Below are positions 56,201 through 64,000 of a stretch of 64,000 nt of DNA, one piece after another. The position numbers and the translations under genes are program-made. Source of the stretch: Xenopus tropicalis (lineage: Eukaryota > Chordata > Amphibia > Anura > Pipidae). The notes beneath the pieces were generated by a model, which had not been told where the DNA came from, did not search any database, and was given only the letters and a program-made list of their open reading frames with translations. Each line of letters opens with the position of its first letter. Position 1 is the stretch's first letter. Where the stretch lies: positions 147,873,045 through 147,937,044 of the forward strand of contig NC_030680.2 of NCBI RefSeq assembly GCF_000004195.4, in the 5' to 3' direction.

Positions 56201-59200
56201 GCCCCTATGAGGTTAGTGCAGGGGACAGAGGTGGCAGTGGGGGCCCTATGAGGTTAGTGCAGGGCACAGAGGTGGCAGTGTGGGTCCCTATGAGGTTAGT
56301 GCAGGGGACAGAGGTGGCAGTGTGGGGCCCTATGAGGTTAGTGCAGGGGACAGAGGTGGCAGTGTGGGGCCCTATGAGGTTAGTGCAGGGGACAGAGGTG
56401 GCAGTGTGGGCCCCTATGAGGTTAGTGCAGGGCACAGAGGTGGCAGTGTGGGTCCCTATGAGGTTAGTGCAGGGCACAGAGGTGGCAGTGTGGGTCCCTA
56501 TGAGGTTAGTGCAGGGCACAGAGGTGGCAGTGTGGGTCCCTATGAGGTTAGTGCAGGGCACAGAGGTGGCAGTGTGGGCCCCTATGAGGTTAGTGCAGGG
56601 GACAGAGGTGGCAGTGTGGGTCCCTATGAGGTTAGTGCAGGGGACAGAGGTGGCAGTGTGGGTCCCTATGAGGTTAGTGCAGGGGACAGAGGTGGCAGTG
56701 TGGGCCCCTATGAGGTTAGTGCAGGGGACAGAGGTGGCAGTGTGGGTCCCTATGAGGTTAGTGCAGGGGACAGAGGTGGCAGTGTGGGTCCCTATGAGGT
56801 TAGTGCAGGGGACAGAGGTGACAGTGTGGGCCCCTATGAGGTTAGTGCAGGGGACAGAGGTGGCAGTGTGGGCCCCTATGAGGTTAGTGCAGGGGACAGA
56901 GGTGGCAGTGTGGGCCCTATGAGGTTAGTGCAGGGGACAGAGGTGACAGTGTGGGGCCCTATGAGGTTAGTGCAGGGGACAGAGGTGGCAGTGTGGGGCC
57001 CTATGAGGTTAGTGCAGGGGACAGAGGTGGCAGTGTGGGCCCCTATGAGGTTAGTGCAGGGGACAGAGGTGGCAGTGTGGGTCCCTATGAGGTTAGTGCA
57101 GGGGACAGAGGTGGCAGTGTGGGTCCCTATGAGGTTAGTGCAGGGGACAGAGGTGGCAGTGTGGGCCCCTATGAGGTTAGTGCAGGGGACAGAGGTGGCA
57201 GTGTGGGCCCCTATGAGGTTAGTGCAGGGGACAGAGGTGGCAGTGTGGGCCCCTATGAGGTTAGTGCAGGGGACAGAGGTGGCAGTGGGGCCCCTATGAG
57301 GTTAGTGCAGGGGACAGAGGTGGCAGTGGGGGCCCTATGAGGTTAGTGCAGGGGACAGAGGTGGCAGTGTGGGCCCCTATGAGGTTAGTGCAGGGGACAG
57401 AGGTGGCAGTGTGGGCCCCTATGAGGTTAGTGCAGGGGACAGAGGTGGCAGTGTGGGCCCCTATGAGGTTAGTGCAGGGGACAGAGGTGGCAGTGGGGGC
57501 CCTATGAGGTTAGTGCAGGGCACAGAGGTGGCAGTGTGGGTCCCTATGAGGTTAGTGCAGGGGACAGAGGTGGCAGTGTGGGGCCCTATGAGGTTAGTGC
57601 AGGGGACAGAGGTGGCAGTGTGGGGCCCTATGAGGTTAGTGCAGGGGACAGAGGTGGCAGTGTGGGCCCCTATGAGGTTAGTGCAGGGCACAGAGGTGGC
57701 AGTGTGGGTCCCTATGAGGTTAGTGCAGGGCACAGAGGTGGCAGTGTGGGTCCCTATGAGGTTAGTGCAGGGGACAGAGGTGGCAGTGTGGGGCCCTATG
57801 AGGTTAGTGCAGGGCACAGAGGTGGCAGTGTGGGCCCCTATGAGGTTAGTGCAGGGGACAGAGGTGGCAGTGTGGGTCCCTATGAGGTTAGTGCAGGGGA
57901 CAGAGGTGGCAGTGTGGGTCCCTATGAGGTTAGTGCAGGGGACAGAGGTGGCAGTGTGGGCCCCTATGAGGTTAGTGCAGGGGACAGAGGTGGCAGTGTG
58001 GGTCCCTATGAGGTTAGTGCAGGGGACAGAGGTGGCAGTGTGGGTCCCTATGAGGTTAGTGCAGGGGACAGAGGTGGCAGTGTGGGTCCCTATGAGGTTA
58101 GTGCAGGGGACAGAGGTGGCAGTGTGGGTCCCTATGAGGTTAGTGCAGGGGACAGAGGTGGCAGTGTGGGCCCCTATGAGGTTAGTGCAGGGGACAGAGG
58201 TGGCAGTGTGGGCCCCTATGAGGTTAGTGCAGGGACAGAGGTGGCAGTGTGGGTCCCTATGAGGTTAGTGCAGGGGACAGAGGTGGCAGTGTGGGTCCCT
58301 ATGAGGTTAGTGCAGGGGACAGAGGTGGCAGTGGGGCCCCTATGAGGTTAGTGCAGGGGACAGAGGTGGCAGTGTGGGCCCCTATGAGGTTAGTGCAGGG
58401 GACAGAGGTGGCAGTGTAGGCCCCTATGAGGTTAGTGCAGGGGACAGAGGTGGCAGTGTGGGCCCCTATGAGGTTAGTGCAGGGGACAGAGGTGGCAGTG
58501 GGGCCCCTATGAGGTTAGTGCAGGGGACAGAGGTGGCAGTGGGGGCCCTATGAGGTTAGTGCAGGGCACAGAGGTGGCAGTGTGGGTCCCTATGAGGTTA
58601 GTGCAGGGGACAGAGGTGGCAGTGTGGGGCCCTATGAGGTTAGTGCAGGGGACAGAGGTGGCAGTGTGGGTCCCTATGAGGTTAGTGCAGGGGACAGAGG
58701 TGGCAGTGTGGGCCCCTATGAGGTTAGTGCAGGGGACAGAGGTGGCAGTGTGGGTCCCTATGAGGTTAGTGCAGGGGACAGAGGTGGCAGTGTGGGGCCC
58801 TATGAGGTTAGTGCAGGGGACAGAGGTGGCAGTGTGGGGCCCTATGAGGTTAGTGCAGGGGACAGAGGTGGCAGTGTGGGCCCCTATGAGGTTAGTGCAG
58901 GGGACAGAGGTGGCAGTGTGGGCCCCTATGAGGTTAGTGCAGGGGACAGAGGTGGCAGTGTGGGGCCCTATGAGGTTAGTGCAGGGGACAGAGGTGGCAG
59001 TGTGGGCCCCTATGAGGTTAGTGCAGGGGACAGAGGTGGCAGTGTGGGCCCCTATGAGGTTAGTGCAGGGGACAGAGGTGGCAGTGTGGGGCCCTATGAG
59101 GTTAGTGCAGGGGACAGAGGTGGCAGTGTGGGTCCCTATGAGGTTAGTGCAGGGCACAGAGGTGGCAGTGTGGGGACCTATGAGGTTAGTGCAGGGGACA

Positions 59201-59385
59201 GAGGTGGCAGTGTGGGGACCTATGAGGTTAGTGCAGGGGACAGAGGTGGCAGTGTGGGGCCCTATGAGGTTAGTGCAGGGCACAGAGGTGGCAGTGTGGG
59301 GACCTATGAGGTTAGTGCAGGGGACAGAGGTGGCAGTGTGGGGACCTATGAGGTTAGTGCAGGGGACAGAGGTGGCAGTGTGGGG
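53300..59385. repeat. 42-bp minisatellite, 6 kb
   Basis: Roughly 140 units: AGGGGACAGAGGTGGCAGTG then TGGGCCCCTATGAGGTTAGTGC. Left-hand units are longer (47-48 bp, extra GTGCA) and more varied. From about 54430 onward they are regular 42-mers. Since 42 is 14 codons, frames of up to 521 codons are open on the plus strand and 258 on the minus strand. None is a gene. The plus strand is G-rich. The array stops 15-20 bp before the CpG-rich promoter. Confidence 0.97.
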
Positions 59386-59633
59386 CCCTCAGACGGACAC
59401 ACGGAGAGGGGAATGGGAGAGGGAGCCGCACGGAGGGGAGGGGGGGGGGGAGTTCTCTCGTATCACGTGATGCTGCTCTGACTGAAAAGCTCGGGCGGGG
59501 GGGGGAAGGCGCTGCAGTCGGTGCCAATGGCCGAGCCGGGAGCGGTACTCTCAGCGCAGCGGTAACAGCCACCCACCTATCCAGTTACCTACCCACCTAC
59601 ATACCCAGCTACATACCTACCCAGCCGGCCGGC
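59386..59633 (+). promoter_or_regulatory. CpG-rich promoter and 5' UTR
   Basis: GC- and CpG-rich segment with GGGCGGGGG, a CACGTG E-box (59464-59469) and no repeat similarity. It directly precedes a start codon and a consensus splice donor. A 12-residue upstream frame (ATG 59527, stop 59563-59565) begins MAEPGAVL and could act as a uORF. No TATA box is obvious, as is usual for CpG-island promoters. Confidence 0.6.
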
Positions 59634-59721
59634 ATGCAGTCCCAGAGATCCTGGTTCGATCGGGTGAGGGTGCCGGACGCCCCCGCTAGCGGAATGCACA
59701 GAGCCATGCTGGTTAAGTCCG
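59634..59721 (+). CDS. First coding exon of an unidentified gene
   Basis: ATG with G at -3, then 29 codons (MQSQRSWFDRVRVPDA... ending AMLVKS) plus one base, followed by the near-ideal donor G|GTAAGTGGG at 59722. GC content and CpG density are far above the neighbouring sequence. The exon ends in phase 1, like 45917-45980, so the two may be alternative 5' exons of one gene continuing past the right edge. The protein family is not recognised. If a different start is used, MHRAMLVKS (59694) is the next in-frame ATG. Confidence 0.55.
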
Positions 59722-59960
59722 GTAAGTGGGTGCCTGGGAGTTACGGGCTGAGATTAGTGCGGGGGGGGGGGGGGCTCCTCTGGGCAAGGGAACTGCATTG
59801 CTCTGTACCCCCTGTGCCCTCCATCTGCCACCTGTGCCTTTACACGCACCCTGGCACCTACCCTCAGCTGTAAGTACCCCTCCCTGGGGCAAGTCACTGG
59901 CTTCCATAGAGAAACTACTGTAGGGCTGTGATTCCACCTATCTCTCATTTAATCTATCAA
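59722..59960 (+). other. Start of first intron
   Basis: Begins GTAAGTGGGTGCC. A run of about 14 Gs lies 38 bp inside (59760-59774). No further exon is seen. Confidence 0.45.
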
Positions 59961-60073
59961 TCATCTATCTATCTATCATCTCTCTATCTATCTATATCTG
60001 TCTATCTATCTATCTATCTATCTATCTATTTATCATCTATCTATCTATATCTGTCTGTCTATCTATCTATCCA

Positions 60074-60133
<60 letters not shown>

Positions 60134-60152
60134 ATCTATCTATCTATATCTG

Positions 60153-60204
<52 letters not shown>

Positions 60205-60206
60205 CC
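59961..60206. repeat. (ATCT)n microsatellite
   Basis: About 60 imperfect ATCT units with TATCATC and ATATCTGTC interruptions. The 96-codon plus-strand frame of S/I/Y/L is an artefact. Confidence 0.97.
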
Positions 60207-61124
60207 CAGTCAGTTTAGTGTGAGTGGCCCTGGAGTTCTGGCTGTTCAGCTGTTGTAATATAGATCTTTTTAGCTGTCAGGGGATGCTGGGAGTTGTAGT
60301 ACAACAGCAGCCAATGAGACCTGCTTTTACTTCCCTCTGTACAGTCACTAGGCACCACTGCTGGATTAGTTGCCCCCCTGTAAGTGGTTCCATGTGGCAG
60401 AATGTCTCCCTGCCCCACTGCTGGAGGTGTTTATGTAACTGCCCTGTCATCAGCAATAGATTCTCCTTACTGTGCGGCATCGGCTGGATCTTATGAGTTG
60501 TCACAGAAACCACCTGTACGTATCCGGATTATACAGCCGGGGGATTAATTCTCCCTATAGACCTGGGGCATATTTACTAACCCCCCCCCCCCTCTCTCCG
60601 GGTCACTCGCCATCACAGGGAAATGTGTCTCTGCAGCAAAGAAGTCCATTTATTGCAACAAATAGACATATATATATATCATGTATCCTGCAGAATTTCC
60701 CCAATACGTGGGGTCACAGTGGCTAATTCACACGCTGATATTGTATTCTGGGTGAGGAGACTCTTCTGTAGGAGATTTATTATTAATAATAAGTGTATAA
60801 AGTGCCCGCATATTCCGCAGCGCTGTGCAATAGATGATGGGAAATGTAGTCCACTTAGTCATGAATTGGGACAGTAGAAAGGAGCCGTATGGTGTTGCAT
60901 CTCGTACCCTCTCCGCGGGGCGCCGATCCCAATATGGGGGTTCTACGTATGGCGCCTTAGGGATTCACTGTACTTTCCAGAGGGAAATAGTGGAAACAAA
61001 GTTTCATATGTTCTTTTTTTGTCATAGTGTTTTAATTTATGAAGACTTCTACCTGGTTGCTAGGGTGCCTGAGCCCTAGCAACCTTATAGCAGCAGGTTT
61101 AAAACTAGATTTGTATTCTGGTAT
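60207..61124. other. Intron-like; no exon seen
   Basis: GATGCTGGGAGTTGTAGTAC (60284) and GATGGGAAATGTAGTCC (60836) are ZNF143-like strings of repeat origin. CTGGTTGCTAGGG...CCCTAGCAACC (61050-61084) is a T2-MITE arm pair. Confidence 0.4.
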
Positions 61125-61614
61125 TTAAGTTAACTTTTAGTATGTTCTAGAATGTCCAGCTCTAAGCAATTGGTCTTCGTTATTTATTATTTATAGTTTT
61201 TGAATGATTTACCTTCTGTCAGCTGTCAAACAGGGGGTCACAGCCAGAAACAATTGCTTTGTGAAACTACAGTTTAATTATTGCTGCTTTTTAGTATTAT
61301 TATTTTTTTTTTTTCTATTCAAGTTTCCTCCTATTTATATATCAGTCTTTTATTCAAACCACACCCTGGTTGCTAAGGTAATTTGCATCCTAGCAACCAA
61401 ATAGCTGCTGAAACTCCAAACAGCAGAGATGCTGAACAAAAACTGTAAAAAAAAAAAAACTACAAATAATAAAAAATGAAGACCAATTGCAAACTGTCTC
61501 AGAATATTACTCTCTCCATCATGTTCCAGTTTTGACAGTTTAAAGAGGCCATAATCCCAACAACTTTTTCTTTCATTGGGCATTATTTTATTTTGGGGTT
61601 TACTTCCCCTTTAA
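61125..61614. mobile_element. T2-type MITE, diverged
   Basis: Begins TTAAGTTAACTTTTAGTATG, with CAGGGGGTCACAGCC in place of the usual palindrome and CTGGTTGCTAAGG...CCTAGCAACCAAATAG. The right boundary is uncertain: the family tail ends near 61530, with CCCCTTTAA at 61607. Confidence 0.7.
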
Positions 61615-62311
61615 ACTTTTAATTTTGAGCCTTACATACAGGGTCAGACCCACAGCCTGTTACCTGGGGGGTAGGATTCACAAGGGGGTTTATAGGGGGG
61701 GGGTTAGTGATCTCTATCTGCCCCTCCCCAGCATTAACCTTTGCCCTAGGGATCAATAGTGATAGTGACACGATTTGGGGGGGGGGGGGGGGTTATTATT
61801 ATTACAATCCGTAGCAGTGGTCTCTGTTATGCAGTGATTAGGGGGAATTTAAGTGGGATTAGTCTGAGTCTGACTGTGGAATTTAGTATTATAAAGTTAA
61901 ATAACCTATGCCACCATCTCCCATAATCCCCTGTGAGCCACCACCTTGGGCACTGCATGGGGGGGTTTGGGTGACTTTGTAGCGCCCGTGGCTGGTGACT
62001 TTGAGACTCAGGTGTTCAGGGAACTCACAAGAAAAGCCGCATTCGACCGTCTGAAACCGGATTTTGCTGAAAATCCTGGGGATTTGGCCGAGTCTGAGAG
62101 GCAATTCCTGGATCAGAGAATTTCTAACCCCGTATAGAATTCCCACGGCTCAGGGGTATCATTGTACTGCGCTACATGGCGTGTTTATATCCCGCGACCC
62201 TGTCTGTTTGCTGTGATTATGGGCTGGCTTGTTATTCTACTGGGCAAGTTGTGTGTGAGCCATGGGGCAACTTGTACAGGGCAGCAGCTCATACACAGGC
62301 ACATAGATAGG
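61615..62311. other. No gene seen
   Basis: Long G run at 61778-61793. An 85-codon minus-strand frame (61889-62146) and its plus-strand shadow have no family match. Confidence 0.35.
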
Positions 62312-62703
62312 GCACTCACCCCAAATCCCCCTAACTGGCCTTCAGGCTGGGCCCCCTTAGCCCATAACAAGGTTACAGATATATAGAAACATTGGGGTAA
62401 CAGTCACCCTGCTATAGTTCCAGGGGTACCCAGGGCACAAATAAGCACTCACCCCAAATCCCCCCTAACTGGCCTTCAGGCTGGGCCCCCTTAGCCCATA
62501 ACAAGGTTACAGATATATAGAAACATTGGGGTAACAGTCACCCCGCTATAGTTCCAGGGGTACCCAGGGCACAAATAAGCACTCACCCCAAATCCCCCCC
62601 TAACTGGCCTTCAGGCTGGGCCCCCTTAGCCCATAACAAAGTTACAGATATATAGAAACATTGGGGTAACAGTCACCCCGCTATAGTTTCAGGGGTACCA
62701 AGG
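62312..62703. repeat. 133-bp minisatellite (3 units)
   Basis: GCACTCACCCCAAATCCCCC recurs at 62312, 62445 and 62579. Units also share AGATATATAGAAACATTGGG and CTATAGTTCCAGGGGTACC. Confidence 0.95.
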
Positions 62704-62784
62704 ATGCTGGGAATTTTAAAGGGGAAGCAAAATGCAATTCTAGGCAACTCGACCAAATATATTCATTCAAACTTTTTAGTAGTT

Positions 62785-62915
62785 TTAAAGGGATAGTTCA
62801 CCTTTGAATTAACTTTTAGTATGGTGATATTCTGAGACAATTGGATTTACATTTTTATTATTTGTGTTTTTTTAGTTATTTATCTTTTTGCAATTTAGAA
62901 TTTCAGCATTTACCT
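62785..62915. mobile_element. T2-type MITE, left fragment
   Basis: TTTAAAGGGATAGTTCACC followed by TTTGAATTAACTTTTAGTATG and a family interior, cut off at TTTCAGCATTTACCTGG. Confidence 0.75.
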
Positions 62916-63320
62916 GGTAAATGGCCCCTTTATTGGAGCTCCCTATAGATCCTCTCAAGTCCCTGTCTGTGTTTCAAATGGAGTGGGCGTGTCCTAATGG
63001 TTCCTGCCAGAAGCACAGTAGGAGAGGGAGAGCCAATCACAGCCCTGCAGTCACACAAGCACAGACAGGCTTCAGTTCCCTATCAGGTCAGCCTAGCTGC
63101 TGATTGGTTCCTATCCTACAGTGCCGCTGGCCCCCCTGCACAGCCTGGGAAAGGAGGCAGCAGGAAGTGGAACAGATGGGCGGGGCTTAGGCGGGTTTTG
63201 GAGAAATTTTCAATAAATCAGGCTGAAACGCCACTTTTTAAAGCCCATTCCTTCTGTATTTAGCTGAGTACAATTCATTGGCACAATATGGTTTTTCACA
63301 CAATGTCCCCTTTAAAATTC
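62916..63320. repeat. Probable dispersed repeat with CCAAT-like motifs
   Basis: GAGCCAATCACAGCCCTGC, CTGATTGGTTCC, GGGCGGGGCTTAGGCGGG and a right end AATGTCCCCTTTAAAATTC, the latter like a T2-type terminus. Promoter-like motifs here are probably of repeat origin. Confidence 0.4.
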
Positions 63321-63762
63321 ATCCCCTTGGAGCCATTCAGCGAATTTGTCCCCAATGCTGAGAGCAGGGGCCCCTCGTTCCATTTGTGCTTTCTGAATCC
63401 GATTTGCACCCACATTCCATCTGACGGCGGGAGTGTCTCTGCGCTCGGCTCACGTGCCCGTTGCATAATGTGTTGGCACAGGGTCCCTAGCAACGCAAGT
63501 ACATATATATTTATAGGCACGGATCCTGGAAACCAAGACGTGTCAAGCGCCTCCCGCTTAGTGTGCGTTTCCCTCTCAGTCACAGTGTCTCTGTATAAAA
63601 CTGCACTTGTGCCCCCCCCCCCCCATATATATATTTGTTATTGCTTTTACCTTTCTGCTTGCCTGGGAGTCTCCATTTTTCAAGTGGGCGGTGCTTAAAA
63701 CACAATGGGTAGCCAATCAGAGAATAGAATATCCACAAGAATAAAGAAGGCAGAACCAACGC
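63321..63762. other. No gene seen
   Basis: Unassigned sequence with a C run at 63613-63623. A 136-codon plus-strand frame (63288-63698) and its minus-strand shadow show no domain. Confidence 0.35.
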
Positions 63763-64000
63763 AGTAGGGATGCACTGAATCCATTATTGTGGGATTCGGC
63801 CCAAACCCAGAATCCTTCGTAAAAGATTTGGCCGAATACTAAACCAGAACCAGAACCGAACCAGAGAAAGTGCGGTGAAACATTTTATAACTTCATGAAA
63901 AGTAACGTGATCATAAGGATTCGGATACTGTTTGGCCAGACTCATGGGTTTGGCTAAAATAGGCCGAATCTTGGCTTAAACCTGGGCCTCTCCCCAGCAC
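63763..64000. mobile_element. TAGGGATGCACTGAATCC MITE, cut by window end
   Basis: TAGGGATGCACTGAATCC followed by GGATTCGGCCCAAACCC and TTTGGCCGAATACTAAACC is the left part of the family seen at 20504-20858. The other end lies outside. Confidence 0.65.

Noticed and set aside
53474..59481. Plus- and minus-strand frames of up to 521 codons with a 14-residue repeat
   Set aside because: They follow the 42-bp (14-codon) DNA repeat, are open in several frames on both strands at once, and start and stop with array irregularities.
59928..60218. 96-codon S/I/Y/L frame
   Set aside because: (ATCT)n microsatellite.
63000..63200. CCAAT and GC-box cluster as a promoter
   Set aside because: Lies in what appears to be a dispersed repeat with a T2-like terminus, without a start codon and donor arrangement.

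Overview
The window reads as vertebrate nuclear DNA, almost certainly from a Xenopus frog (X. tropicalis or a close relative). The basis is its repeats. There are about a dozen T2-type (Kolobok) MITEs with TTAA/TTAAAGG ends and an internal GGGGTCACTGACCCC palindrome, Harbinger-like MITEs with TAA/TTA target duplications, hAT-like MITEs with 8-bp duplications, and a 112-bp-period MITE/minisatellite family seen at four loci. No prokaryotic genes, viral genes or complete protein-coding genes are visible. By my tally about a third of the sequence is tandem arrays from more than 20 unrelated minisatellites. Almost every long open frame is an artefact of these arrays.

Layout. 0-5 kb: dispersed repeats, a 103-bp minisatellite (1.9-4.0 kb) carrying a small hammerhead-like insertion, then a candidate first exon ending at 4619. 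5-17 kb: MITEs, a 51-bp minisatellite, a UUCG-capped palindrome, a 112-bp array, and two possible conserved noncoding blocks. 17-27 kb: more minisatellites, a filled/empty insertion-site pair (19 and 24 kb), and an 829-bp foldback retroelement with mirrored hammerhead-like motifs (25.25-26.08 kb). 27-41 kb: nested MITEs, 157-, 73- and 49-bp arrays, and a 1.37-kb hAT-like element inside the 49-bp array. 41-53 kb: 66-, 104-, 26-, 34- and 40-bp arrays, a third hammerhead remnant (44.3 kb), a candidate internal exon (45917-45980) and a 1.1-kb CA-rich tract. 53-60 kb: a 6-kb, 42-bp minisatellite running straight into a CpG-rich promoter and a convincing first coding exon (59634-59721). 60-64 kb: intron-like sequence with further repeats.

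Gene model. The best reading is one plus-strand gene with long introns whose body lies beyond the right edge. The candidate exon at 4596-4619 ends in phase 0. The 45917-45980 exon is open in that frame and ends in phase 1. The 59634-59721 exon also ends in phase 1. These could be distal and proximal alternative 5' ends joined to one downstream exon. I do not recognise the protein, and the model is inference from splice signals and phase only.

The most interesting biology is three separate insertions that carry hammerhead-ribozyme-like cores (a CUGANGA-like box, stem II hairpin, then GAAAC). Two are flanked by long target-site duplications (34 and 15 bp) of the kind made by target-primed (Penelope-like) retrotransposition.
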